Positions 56,122-63,850 of a DNA stretch of 64,000 nucleotides are shown here, one piece after another. This DNA is from an uncultured Gammaproteobacteria bacterium (GTDB lineage Bacteria; Pseudomonadota; Gammaproteobacteria; Pseudomonadales; Pseudohongiellaceae): contig CAJXRP010000014.1 in assembly GCA_913060495.1 (NCBI GenBank), positions 1-64,000 on the forward strand, given 5' to 3'. The translations under genes were made by a program, and so were the position numbers. Numbering within the stretch: position 1 is the first letter of the stretch; each line of letters begins with the position of its first letter. The notes under the pieces are model-generated. The model was not told where the DNA came from. It searched no databases and saw only the letters and a list, made by a program, of their open reading frames with translations.

Positions 56122-57118
56122 TGTGCCAGGGTTCGAAGCGAACGCCGAATAAATTGTCCGTAGGATAGCGGATATCGACATAACCTAATCTTGCGATCTT
56201 TTGATATTCAGCCGTTTTTGAGAAATCGACGGTGAAATTTTTCGCGCCGTAACCAATCTTGCCGATATCGAAATCACCAATTCCATGGTAGGAATGCCCG
56301 GGAGGAGCTAGTGATCGTGAGGCTCGAGATAGATTGCCATTAGCCTCTATCGCCTTTGCAAGGAACAGGTGCATCTGTTTTACGATGCTGCGCACGCCCG
56401 ATGTCAGAATAACCTCGTTTCCCACATCTTTTTTGATCTGGTTATAGAGTGTCTCGGACTCTCCCTTTAGAAGAAAGTGTCCCGTGTTCGAAATTTTTGC
56501 TACATCGTTGCGTGGAATAAAGTCTGTGATCTCGGCGCTTATTTTCTTTCCGAAGAAGCCATAGCGATGTGGATTAGCGAAGAATACTTCCTCGATAAAG
56601 TTCAGTTCGTCAGCCTCGAATTTACCAATTTGCGAAAAGTTGCGACCGTGTTGCAACATTTCGTCGAAGCTCATCAGATTAAAGTTGCCGTGTCCGATAT
56701 GCCTCTCTACGCGGGTAAGGTGCGCAGTGGTGCGCAGTAGCAGTGATTCATAGCGAGGATCGAGATAGATGTCGCTAGCAAATATTGCGTCGAAGTTTCT
56801 AATCTTACGAAGATAGCTTTCTACCTGTTCTTCTTCTAGTTCGGCTACTTCGAAGGGGATGTTCGGGTTTTGTTGTGGCGCGAGTACCGGTGCTGGGGTT
56901 GGGATTCCCTGCGCAGGTTGTACGGACATTAATTCGATAGGAGTAAATTGGAAGGAGTCTATGCTCTGTCCAGCCGCTCCAGTGGTATTACCCTGATTAA
57001 CGACTGGCGCGCTGGCAAGTAGTGGACTCTCTTGGTTTATCCGCTGCCACATAAAATGGCCGCCGAACGCCACCGTGCTCGCGGTAAAGAAGCCCTCTAA
57101 AAATGCTCTCTTATTCAA
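56108..57118 (-). CDS. VanY-type D-alanyl-D-alanine carboxypeptidase-like protein
   Basis: The 336-residue product has an N-terminal membrane anchor or signal (GFFTASTVAFGGHFMW) and a Pro/Gln-rich linker (about residues 60-90). A middle domain is not recognised. The C-terminal M15B peptidase domain (about 230-336) carries TSGVRSIVKQMHLF, the zinc motif PPGHSYHGIGDFDIG (His and Asp) and FEPWHI (last His). It is likely a periplasmic cell-wall peptidase. The start TTG at 57118 is the only one giving the hydrophobic N-terminus. The 3' end overlaps the glutaredoxin-like gene by 14 bases. Confidence 0.85.
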   Translation of the reverse strand: MNKRAFLEGFFTASTVAFGGHFMWQRINQESPLLASAPVVNQGNTTGAAGQSIDSFQFTPIELMSVQPAQGIPTPAPVLAPQQNPNIPFEVAELEEEQVESYLRKIRNFDAIFASDIYLDPRYESLLLRTTAHLTRVERHIGHGNFNLMSFDEMLQHGRNFSQIGKFEADELNFIEEVFFANPHRYGFFGKKISAEITDFIPRNDVAKISNTGHFLLKGESETLYNQIKKDVGNEVILTSGVRSIVKQMHLFLAKAIEANGNLSRASRSLAPPGHSYHGIGDFDIGKIGYGAKNFTVDFSKTAEYQKIARLGYVDIRYPTDNLFGVRFEPWHIKIS

Positions 57119-57144
57119 TGCCTGACCCGTGTCTTTCTTCTTTT

Positions 57145-57190
57145 ATATGGTCCGTTTATCTAGAAGGACCTAAACTCTTATAGACCATAT
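57145..57190 (-). promoter_or_regulatory. Alternative inverted repeats in the VanY-like gene leader
   Basis: ATATGGTC (57145-57152) is perfectly complementary to GACCATAT (57183-57190), while GGTCC (57149-57153) is also complementary to GGACC (57166-57170). The two pairings share bases and so exclude each other. They lie 27-72 bases upstream of the VanY-like start on the minus strand. This could be an RNA switch or an operator, or a coincidence of short repeats. Confidence 0.4.
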
Positions 57191-57206
57191 CGTTAAGCGG
57201 ATTCAA

Positions 57207-57230
57207 TTTTACAACGAAAATGTTGCAAAA
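57207..57230 (-). promoter_or_regulatory. Inverted repeat between tatD and the VanY-like gene
   Basis: TTTTACAAC (57207-57215) and GTTGCAAAA (57222-57230) form a nine-position hairpin or dyad around 6 bases with one G-U or mismatch position. It lies in the 179-base gap between tatD and the VanY-like gene. It could be a regulator binding site near the promoter of the VanY-like gene. No T run fits a terminator well. Confidence 0.35.
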
Positions 57231-57297
57231 TCAGTCGAAATCTCTAATAGGTCTATGAATTTGTTGGCGATTCTGAGGCTTTGCTCTCATCTGGGGC

Positions 57298-58098
57298 CTA
57301 AATTTCTGCCGAAGCTACGCCAAATAGACGCTTGGCGTTCTCGCTGGTCTCAGTAGCGAGCTGTTCAGCCGGTCGGCTGCAGCATCTTGAGATCGTGTAC
57401 AACACCTCGATTAAGTGCTTCGGTTCATTGCGCCGCGTCTTGGGTTTAGGGCGTATTGTCCTCGGGAGGAGATAGGGCGAGTCGCTTTCAATTAGGAGGC
57501 GATCGCTAGGTATCAATCCTGCTAGTGTTTGCAGGTCTGCGCCGCGTCTCTCATCGCATATCCAGCCGGTGATGCCGATATACATGTCCAGGGCTAGGTA
57601 GTCTTCGAGTGCCTGTTCATTATCGGTGAAACAGTGAACCACGCCGCCCACAATCTTATCGCGATAGCGACGCAGCAGTTCGATAAACTCAGGATGTGCG
57701 TCTCGCTGATGCAAAAATAACGGCTTGCCTAGTTCCGCCGCAAGCTTTAGGTGTTCTTCAAAAACTTTGAGCTGTGATTCTGGGTTAGAGAGGTTGCGAT
57801 TGAAATCTAAGCCTGTCTCGCCGATGGCGACACACTTATCTTCATTGGCCAGGGCACGAACAGAGAGCAGGGCATTGTCGTCAAAGCTCTCTGCTACATG
57901 TGGGTGGTAGCCGGCTGTGCAGCTAAAGATTTCTGGGCGAGATTGACTGAGACTCAATGCGGCCTCATTCGATTTTTGGTCTGTGCCGGTAACAATAATA
58001 TGGGATACACCAGCAGCTTGTGCAGAGCTTACAACCTCATCGAGATCGTGACTGAAGGATTCGTGACTTAGGTTGGCGCCAATATCTACTAGGTTCAT
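57298..58098 (-). CDS. tatD: TatD family 3'-5' DNase/metal-dependent hydrolase
   Basis: TatD is a TIM-barrel nuclease implicated in DNA repair and turnover. The 266-residue product has the TatD-subfamily N-terminus VDIGANLSHESF (no HxH motif, as in E. coli TatD) and AGYHPHVAESF near residue 63. It also has AIGETGLDFNRN near 90, FLHQRDAHPEF near 124, VVHCFTDNEQALEDYL near 147, GWICDERRGADL near 177 and IESDSPYLLPR near 201. ATG 58098 is preferred over TTG 58110, since family members begin immediately before the first strand. Confidence 0.94.
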   Translation of the reverse strand: MNLVDIGANLSHESFSHDLDEVVSSAQAAGVSHIIVTGTDQKSNEAALSLSQSRPEIFSCTAGYHPHVAESFDDNALLSVRALANEDKCVAIGETGLDFNRNLSNPESQLKVFEEHLKLAAELGKPLFLHQRDAHPEFIELLRRYRDKIVGGVVHCFTDNEQALEDYLALDMYIGITGWICDERRGADLQTLAGLIPSDRLLIESDSPYLLPRTIRPKPKTRRNEPKHLIEVLYTISRCCSRPAEQLATETSENAKRLFGVASAEI

Positions 58099-58267
58099 TA
58101 TCTGACTCAAATGCGGAAAGTTTAAGGTGACTGCTCAAAGCGATCAGAGTCTATCCTAGCCATGGGATGAGAGCTAGCTGTCGCGGTATGTTCAGAGCAG
58201 TCGATGCGTAGATATTTGCTCGGTTTTGCCCGATAATAGCTAGCTAGATTAATAGTAGGTCATCACA

Positions 58268-59326
58268 GTGGACGCAAAAGTTAACATGCAGACGGAAAAG
58301 AAAGCACTTGATTGGGCAAACCTAGGTTTTCAATACCAGAGAACCGATTCTCGCTTCAGTGCGAACTGGAAAGATGGCAGTTGGAACGCAGGCGAATTGC
58401 TTAGTAGTGAGTTGATTGCGGTGCATGAAGGTGCTCCTGCTCTACACTATGCGCAGCAATGTTTCGAAGGTATGAAGGCTCAAACTGCACCGGACGGTCG
58501 CGTCCTGCTATTTCGTCCGGAGTTAAATACAGAGCGGATGGAGCGCACCGCTGCTAGGCTGCTTATGCCGGCTGTCCCCGCAGAGTTATTCATGCGTGGC
58601 GTTGAGGAGGCGGTGAGAGCGAATTATGCATGGATACCGCCTCACGGGTCGGGAGCTTCGCTGTATATTCGACCTATGCTGATTGGCGTCGGTGAGAATT
58701 TGGGGTTGAAGCCAGCACAACAGTTCGAATTTCGCGTGTTTGTATCCCCGGTAGGTCCTTATTACAAACAGGCGGGTCTTTCCGCTATCAGTCTTGCTGT
58801 TTCCGATGTTGATCGCGCTGCGCCTCGAGGTACAGGCAGCTACAAGGCTGGCGCAAATTATGCTGGAGGATTACTTGCTACGAAACGGGCGCAGGAAATC
58901 GGTGCCAACGAGGCCTTGTATCTAGATTCTAGAGAGGAGCGCTACATCGATGAGGCTGGTTCGGCGAACATTCTTGTCTGCACGAAAGGCGGTGTCCTGC
59001 TCACACCGAAGTCGGATGCGATACTGCCTAGTATTACGCGTCGCTCGATTATGACGCTGGCGGCTGAACAGTTGGGCATGCGCACTGAAGAGAGGCCTAT
59101 CGATCTGCGTGCAGAGTTTTCTACGTTTCAAGAGGCGGCCGCATGTGGCACTGCCGCGGTGCTTTCACCGATAGGCAAGATTTGGTTTGATGGCGAATGG
59201 CATGAGATAGGTGATGCTGGGTCGAATGCTGGGCCAACGATGCAGAAGATCTATGACTTGTTAGTGGGCATACAGAAGGGTGAGTTAGAGGACAAGCACG
59301 GCTGGTGTCATGAAGTTAGTATCTAG
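58268..59326 (+). CDS. ilvE: Branched-chain amino-acid aminotransferase
   Basis: This class IV PLP enzyme catalyses the last step of leucine, isoleucine and valine synthesis. The 352-residue product is of the longer BCAT type. It has ALHYAQQCFEGMKAQ near residue 60, the PLP lysine in RGTGSYKAGANYAGGLLA near residue 195, and EAGSANILVC and SILPSITRRS-like segments with GTAAVLSPIG near 293. E. coli IlvE is 309 residues. The start is GTG 58268 or ATG 58286. It relates functionally to leuCD in this window, although leuB is absent. Confidence 0.94.
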   Translation: MDAKVNMQTEKKALDWANLGFQYQRTDSRFSANWKDGSWNAGELLSSELIAVHEGAPALHYAQQCFEGMKAQTAPDGRVLLFRPELNTERMERTAARLLMPAVPAELFMRGVEEAVRANYAWIPPHGSGASLYIRPMLIGVGENLGLKPAQQFEFRVFVSPVGPYYKQAGLSAISLAVSDVDRAAPRGTGSYKAGANYAGGLLATKRAQEIGANEALYLDSREERYIDEAGSANILVCTKGGVLLTPKSDAILPSITRRSIMTLAAEQLGMRTEERPIDLRAEFSTFQEAAACGTAAVLSPIGKIWFDGEWHEIGDAGSNAGPTMQKIYDLLVGIQKGELEDKHGWCHEVSI

Positions 59327-59722
59327 CTTTTTTGCTGTTGATGACGCTGCCTTTTAGTAGCGCCATGTATAACTATATAAAGTCTTTCTCGGAGCGGCGT
59401 TGTGTTGCTCCTTACAAGAATTCTGTGGCGCCCAAATGATGGTTGTGAGAGTTAATTGCTAACGCTGCCTGATCCCTGGTCAATTTGTGATCAAGTGCTA
59501 GCAATTCAATTTTTCCTGAATAATTATCCCGCTCAATTATTCTTCCCTCAAGCTCGATAATTTCCTTAGAAATTGCCGACTTGCTTGCCGAATGACTCCA
59601 TTCGCGGCGGTGCTCTGGAAATATTTTTTTCAGAGAAAACTTGACCCACCTCCAACTTATCCTTATATATGTGCGCAGTTTGACCAGCCACAGCCGCCAG
59701 AATCAGAGAGTTTTAATAGCAG
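59327..59722. other. 396-base gap between ilvE and topA without a clear gene
   Basis: No ORF with a standard start fills this gap. On the minus strand a frame is open for 96 codons (59412-59702), and its second half reads like protein (KEIIELEGRIIERDNYSG). However, it has no ATG, GTG or TTG in its first 65 codons and many Trp codons in its first half. An 8-bp perfect inverted repeat, AATTGCTA (59454-59461) and TAGCAATT (59499-59506), spans its middle. The topA promoter lies at its right end. Confidence 0.6.
59641..59669 (+). promoter_or_regulatory. Predicted sigma-70 promoter of topA
   Basis: TTGACC (59641-59646) matches the -35 consensus in five of six positions. It is followed after exactly 17 bases by TATATA (59664-59669), matching -10 in four of six. 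The predicted transcript would begin near 59676, about 47 bases upstream of the topA ATG. A GC-rich stretch (GTGCGC) follows the -10, as in promoters sensitive to supercoiling, which would suit topA autoregulation; that last point is inference. Confidence 0.6.
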
Positions 59723-62461
59723 ATGCCTAAATCTTTAGTAATAGTTGAGTCCCCCGCAAAGGCGAAAACGATCAATAAGTACTTGGGTAACGAGTACGTT
59801 GTGAAGTCAAGTGTCGGGCATATACGCGACCTGCCAACCAGTGGCAGCGGCAAGGCTATCGATACAAAGGCGCGCGCAGCGGCGGCAGCTCTGACGCGAA
59901 AGATGCCTCCAGAAGAGAAAGCCATCTATAAGAAAAAGAAGGCCAAACAACAGCTTGTGAAGAGAATGGGCATCGACCCTGAGCAAGATTGGGCAGCAAA
60001 TTATGAGATCCTGCCGGGTAAAGAGAAAGTCGTTGCAGAGTTGCAGAAGCTCGCAAAGAACGCTGATCACATCTATCTCGCGACTGACCTTGATAGAGAG
60101 GGGGAGGCTATTGCCTGGCACTTACAGGAGGCTATTGGTGGTGATCCCGATCGTTACAAGCGCGTAGTATTTAATGAAATAACTAAGAAAGCCATCACCG
60201 ACGCCTTCAAGGAGCCGGGTGAGCTCGATATGCGTTATGTGGAGGCGCAGCAAGCACGACGTTTCCTAGATCGCGTTGTCGGCTTCATGGTGTCGCCTTT
60301 GCTCTGGGCGAAAGTTGCCAGAGGGCTTTCGGCGGGCAGAGTGCAATCTGTTGCCGTTCGCCTAGTTGTTGAGCGAGAGCAAAGCATTCGAGCATTTATC
60401 CCCGATGAATTTTGGGAAGTGTTTGCGAAATTAAACACGAATAAGAAGGAAAAGCTTCGTTGTCAGCTAGTTAGACAAGATGGCAGCAATTTTCGACCGG
60501 ACAATAAGGCGGATACCGACGCTGCTTTGGCAACCTTGGAAGGTGCGGACTATAAAGTCCTGAAGCGCGAAGATCGACCTACCTCGTCCAAGCCGAAGCC
60601 ACCATTGATCACCTCGACCCTACAGCAGGCTGCAAGCACGAGGCTTGGCTTCGGGGTTAAGAAAACCATGATGATGGCGCAGCGCCTCTACGAGGCCGGT
60701 TATATAACCTATATGCGTACTGACTCGACTCATTTAAGTAATGACGCCATAGCGATGTGTCGCAACTACATCGATAAGAGCTTTGGCGAGAAGTACCTCA
60801 CCGATAAGACGATGTTCTACAGCTCTAAAGAAGGGGCGCAGGAAGCGCATGAGGCGGTGCGTCCTACAGACGTGAAGAAAGTGTCCGAGATGCTGATGGG
60901 CATGGAGCCTGATGCGGTGCGTCTGTATGCGTTGATATGGCAGTATTTTGTTGCCTGTCAGATGCAGCCTGCTAGATATTTAAGCTCTTCGATTACTGTC
61001 GCTGCAGCCGAGTTCGAATTACGAACGAAGGGCCGCATCATGCAATTTGATGGTTATCTCCGGGTTATGCCGTCAAAGGACGAAGATATCGTCTTGCCTG
61101 CCGTAGAAGAGGGCGACTCACTAAATCTTGAGGTTCTCGAGCCGTTTCAGAATTTTACTAAGCCTCCTGCGCGCTTTACAGAGGCAAGTCTTGTTAAAGA
61201 ATTGGAGAAGCGAGGCATTGGCCGACCTTCAACCTATGCCTCTATTATCTCGACGATTCAGGATCGAGGTTATGTGCGTACAGAGAGCAAACGTTTCTAC
61301 GCATTGAAGATGGGCGATATCGTTGCGGAGCGCTTGCAAGAAAGCTTCGGCGAACTGATGGACTATGACTTTACCGCGAAGATGGAAGAGTCTCTCGATG
61401 AGGTCGCCGGTGGCGATAAGAATTGGAAGGTGCTGCTGAATGAGTTCTATGAAGGATTCACGAGCCAACTAATTAAGGCGCAAGGCGAAGATGAGGGGAT
61501 GCGGACTAATGACCCAACAGATACCGACATTGAATGTCCGAAGTGTGGTCGTCACATGCAGATTCGTACGGCATCCACGGGTGTCTTCTTAGGTTGTTCC
61601 GGTTATGCATTGCCACCGAAGGAGCGCTGCAAATCTACAATTAACCTGACGCCGGGCGATGATGCAATTCGTACCGATACAGCGGAAGAGGCAGAGGCGC
61701 AGGAAAACATCCTGTTACGAAAGAAACATCGTTGTTCGATCTGTAATACCGCTATGGAGCCCTATCTCATCGATGAGACTCGTAAGCTTCATGTCTGCGG
61801 TAATAATCCAGATTGTTCAGGCTACGATATTGAGAAAGGCGAATACAAGATTCGCGGATATGATGGGCCGATTATCGAATGTGATAAGTGTGGCCATGAT
61901 ATGCAATTGAAGACTGGCCGTTTCGGCAAGTATTTTGGTTGCAGCAGTGAAGACTGCAAGAACACTCGTAAACTTTTAAGAAATGGGGAAGCTGCCCCGC
62001 CGAAGATGGACCCTGTGCAGATGCCAGAACTCATTTGTGAAACGGTGGAAGATCACTATGTATTGCGCGATGGTGCCTCAGGTATGTTCCTGGCCGCTAG
62101 TAAGTTCCCCAAAAACCGTGAGACAAGGGCGCCGTACGTGGAGGAATTACTCCCGCATAAGTCGGAGATCGACCCCAAATATAATTTCTTGATGGAGGCG
62201 CCGTTAGAAGACGATGCCGGCAATAAGACGCTTATTCGCTTTTCTCGTAAGACGAAAGAGCAATATGTGCAGACTGAGGTTGATAAAAAAGCGACCGGCT
62301 GGAAAGCATTTCATGAAGGTGGGAAATGGGTAATTACTAAGCCTGAGAAAAAGGCAGTTAAGAAAAAGGCTGTTAAGAAGAAAGCTGTTAAGAAAAAGGC
62401 TGCTAAGAAGAGCCCCGTAAAGAAAAAGGCTAAGAAGAAAGCTGTTAAGAAGACAGACTAG
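59723..62461 (+). CDS. topA: DNA topoisomerase I
   Basis: TopA relaxes negatively supercoiled DNA. The 912-residue product has the TOPRIM domain ([18 protein letters not shown] at the start; [15 protein letters not shown] near residue 118) and [19 protein letters not shown] near 170. The catalytic Tyr is in [13 protein letters not shown] (about residue 330). Three C-terminal zinc-binding modules begin [16 protein letters not shown] and CDKCGHDM. A final Lys/Ala/Val tail (about residues 875-912) resembles histone H1 repeats, as seen on actinobacterial TopA. E. coli TopA is 865 residues without such a tail. The ATG follows GAGAG with moderate spacing. Confidence 0.97.
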   Translation: MPKSLVIVESPAKAKTINKYLGNEYVVKSSVGHIRDLPTSGSGKAIDTKARAAAAALTRKMPPEEKAIYKKKKAKQQLVKRMGIDPEQDWAANYEILPGKEKVVAELQKLAKNADHIYLATDLDREGEAIAWHLQEAIGGDPDRYKRVVFNEITKKAITDAFKEPGELDMRYVEAQQARRFLDRVVGFMVSPLLWAKVARGLSAGRVQSVAVRLVVEREQSIRAFIPDEFWEVFAKLNTNKKEKLRCQLVRQDGSNFRPDNKADTDAALATLEGADYKVLKREDRPTSSKPKPPLITSTLQQAASTRLGFGVKKTMMMAQRLYEAGYITYMRTDSTHLSNDAIAMCRNYIDKSFGEKYLTDKTMFYSSKEGAQEAHEAVRPTDVKKVSEMLMGMEPDAVRLYALIWQYFVACQMQPARYLSSSITVAAAEFELRTKGRIMQFDGYLRVMPSKDEDIVLPAVEEGDSLNLEVLEPFQNFTKPPARFTEASLVKELEKRGIGRPSTYASIISTIQDRGYVRTESKRFYALKMGDIVAERLQESFGELMDYDFTAKMEESLDEVAGGDKNWKVLLNEFYEGFTSQLIKAQGEDEGMRTNDPTDTDIECPKCGRHMQIRTASTGVFLGCSGYALPPKERCKSTINLTPGDDAIRTDTAEEAEAQENILLRKKHRCSICNTAMEPYLIDETRKLHVCGNNPDCSGYDIEKGEYKIRGYDGPIIECDKCGHDMQLKTGRFGKYFGCSSEDCKNTRKLLRNGEAAPPKMDPVQMPELICETVEDHYVLRDGASGMFLAASKFPKNRETRAPYVEELLPHKSEIDPKYNFLMEAPLEDDAGNKTLIRFSRKTKEQYVQTEVDKKATGWKAFHEGGKWVITKPEKKAVKKKAVKKKAVKKKAAKKSPVKKKAKKKAVKKTD
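62346..62458 (+). repeat. Lysine-codon repeats encoding the TopA tail
   Basis: A run of imperfect 15-bp units of the form AAGAAAAAGGCTGTT, alternating AAA and AAG lysine codons with Ala and Val, encodes five to six KKAVK-type repeats at the end of topA. It resembles the basic tail of the DUF4389 protein in both sequence and codon choice. Such tails in mycobacterial and Streptomyces TopA increase processivity and DNA binding. The repeat structure suggests expansion by slippage. Confidence 0.85.
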
Positions 62462-62479
62462 CGGCTCGAAAGCTTAGAG

Positions 62480-62520
62480 ACTCTGTGTGACAGACAATAG
62501 GCGGTCACACAGAGTTTTTT
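62480..62520 (+). terminator. Intrinsic terminator of topA
   Basis: ACTCTGTGTGAC (62480-62491) and GTCACACAGAGT (62504-62515) form a perfect 12-bp stem with a 12-base loop, immediately followed by a run of six T residues (62515-62520). It begins 18 bases after the topA stop codon. On the opposite strand there is no T run after the stem, so it acts for the plus strand and insulates topA from convergent lexA. Confidence 0.93.
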
Positions 62521-62542
62521 GTAGAATCGAAGCAATTTAGCG

Positions 62543-63151
62543 CTACATATTACGCCGTATCACTCCAACACTGATTCCCTCGATAGCGAAATCACTGCTC
62601 CTCAGGTCCACTTCGATAGGCTCGTAATCCGGGTTTTCCGGCAGTAGGCTAAGTTTGTACTTGCTGCGACCTTTTTCTAATCGCTTCACAGTCACCTCAT
62701 CGTCGATTCTGGCTACAACGATATCCCCATTCTTCGCTTGATCGGTCTTGTGCACAGCGAGCAGATCATCTTCAAAGATGCCAACATCGATCATGCTTGT
62801 ACCTTTTACGGTGAGCAGGTAGTGGGCTTTGGGTGAAAACATGTCAGCAGGGATGTCGCAGTAGTCTGCGATTGATTCCTGAGCGAGGATTGGGCTGCCG
62901 GCTGCTACCTGACCTATTATGGGGAGGCCGAGTTGTTCGTTGATGGGTAGTTTAATGCCTCTGGAGGTTCCCGGCAGAACTTCAATCGCACCTTTACGGG
63001 CGAGTGCTCGCAGGTGTTCTTCTGCGGCATTTGGTGACTTGAAGCCCATCTTACTGGCTATTTCTGAGCGAGTAGGTGGGTAGCCGGTCTCGTGCATATA
63101 GTCCTTAACATAGGCGAGGATTTCTTCTTGCCGGGACGTGAGCTTAAGCAT
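62543..63151 (-). CDS. lexA: LexA SOS-response repressor
   Basis: LexA represses DNA-damage genes and self-cleaves when RecA filaments form. The 202-residue product has the winged-helix DNA-binding domain ([23 protein letters not shown], residues 25-47). The cleavage site is Ala84-Gly85 in QVAAGSP, with catalytic Ser119 in VKGTSMID and Lys156 in VTVKRLEK; all have the same numbers as in E. coli. ATG 63151 is chosen over an upstream start at 63178 because AAAGGA lies just before it and the length matches E. coli LexA exactly. It is autoregulated through the box at 63178-63193. Confidence 0.98.
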   Translation of the reverse strand: MLKLTSRQEEILAYVKDYMHETGYPPTRSEIASKMGFKSPNAAEEHLRALARKGAIEVLPGTSRGIKLPINEQLGLPIIGQVAAGSPILAQESIADYCDIPADMFSPKAHYLLTVKGTSMIDVGIFEDDLLAVHKTDQAKNGDIVVARIDDEVTVKRLEKGRSKYKLSLLPENPDYEPIEVDLRSSDFAIEGISVGVIRRNM

Positions 63152-63177
63152 GTTATTGTCCTTTGCGGGTATAATCA

Positions 63178-63193
63178 CTGTAATTATATACAG
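63178..63193 (-). promoter_or_regulatory. lexA: SOS box (LexA operator) of lexA
   Basis: On the minus strand the sequence is CTGTATATAATTACAG, matching the CTG-N10-CAG operator of gammaproteobacterial LexA. It lies 27 bases upstream of the lexA ATG and includes the -10 element, so bound LexA would block its own promoter. Only one box was seen here; E. coli lexA has two. Confidence 0.96.
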
Positions 63194-63210
63194 TTATCCG
63201 GCGATGACAA
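63183..63210 (-). promoter_or_regulatory. lexA: lexA promoter
   Basis: Read on the minus strand, TTGTCA (63210-63205) and TATAAT (63188-63183) are separated by 16 bases. The -10 matches the sigma-70 consensus completely and is embedded in the SOS box. This gives a strong but LexA-repressible promoter. Confidence 0.85.
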
Positions 63211-63255
63211 TAAAACTTTAATGCTAGGGTTTCTAACGGCTTCCCAATGTAAATC

Positions 63256-63582
63256 TCAGATAATTTGAAAATCATCACCTGGGTCCAGTGAATCGGGCTC
63301 AATATCAAAAAGAGCGCCAGAAAAGTTCTCTGGAACAAATACTTGGTCTGAGTAGGCTTGATCCTCCCGATTGAGTTCAAAAGGGGTGCGCCAATCTTCG
63401 GGGGCTTCGGCTTCAATAATGGCAAGTTGACGCCATGAAATGAAATCGTATTCGCCAAGCTCTCCATCGAGCAATTGGTATTCAATGGTGCTGGTAAACT
63501 CATCGATAGCGACAATCTCGAAGAGGGTTCCACTGACTAGGTGTTGATACCATGCTGAAACTTCGGGCAGAATTTTATTCAT
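63256..63582 (-). CDS. Small conserved hypothetical protein (DUF6763-like)
   Basis: The 108-residue product is acidic, with no signal peptide or membrane helix. It begins NKILPEVSAWYQHLVSGTLFEIVAIDE, then GELGEYDFISWRQLAIIEAEAPEDWRTPFEL, and ends in Asp/Glu-rich sequence. The pattern resembles a small conserved family in gammaproteobacteria that I associate with the DUF6763 label, but this is from memory. No function is known. It lies between lexA and nagZ, where Pseudomonas has the regulator psrA. The 268-base gap upstream separates it from nagZ. Confidence 0.7.
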   Translation of the reverse strand: MNKILPEVSAWYQHLVSGTLFEIVAIDEFTSTIEYQLLDGELGEYDFISWRQLAIIEAEAPEDWRTPFELNREDQAYSDQVFVPENFSGALFDIEPDSLDPGDDFQII

Positions 63583-63662
63583 AGCCTTGTCTCCAGGGTC
63601 TTGCGGGTTTAAGTGAATGAACTCCTTGTAATGCTTGCTTTAGTATTAAAGATTGAACTATT

Positions 63663-63711
63663 GCTTCCGTTAAAGCTCAACTATAGTGAGTTTTAATCAG
63701 GCAATGGAAGC
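63663..63711. promoter_or_regulatory. Long stem-loop between the small conserved gene and nagZ
   Basis: GCTTCC (63663-63668) pairs with GGAAGC (63706-63711), and inside this TTAAAGCTCA (63670-63679) pairs with TGAGTTTTAA (63687-63696) with one G-U. This gives a stem of up to 16 pairs with an internal bulge and a 7-base loop. It lies midway between divergent genes, 81 bases from one start and 140 from the other. It may be an operator, an RNA leader or a cruciform site. Confidence 0.45.
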
Positions 63712-63850
63712 GAAATCGCTCGATTAATCTTGCTGACTTTAGATATCAAATCAATAGCGATTGCTAAGCGACTGACTCTATTGAAAAACCGATTTTGCTA
63801 GCTTCGAACATATTTGTGATAATCGCTTCTCATTAGTCGAGTAAATCAAA

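Noticed and set aside
59412..59702. Annotating the 96-codon open frame as a CDS
   Set aside because: No ATG, GTG or TTG near its beginning and no family match; kept only as a finding.
63152..63178. Extended LexA N-terminus
   Set aside because: The extra residues would be encoded by the leader next to the SOS box; ATG 63151 has AAAGGA and gives exact E. coli numbering.
63153..63533. 126-residue minus-strand ORF upstream of lexA
   Set aside because: Different frame over the small conserved gene and covering the SOS box and lexA promoter; not plausible as a gene.
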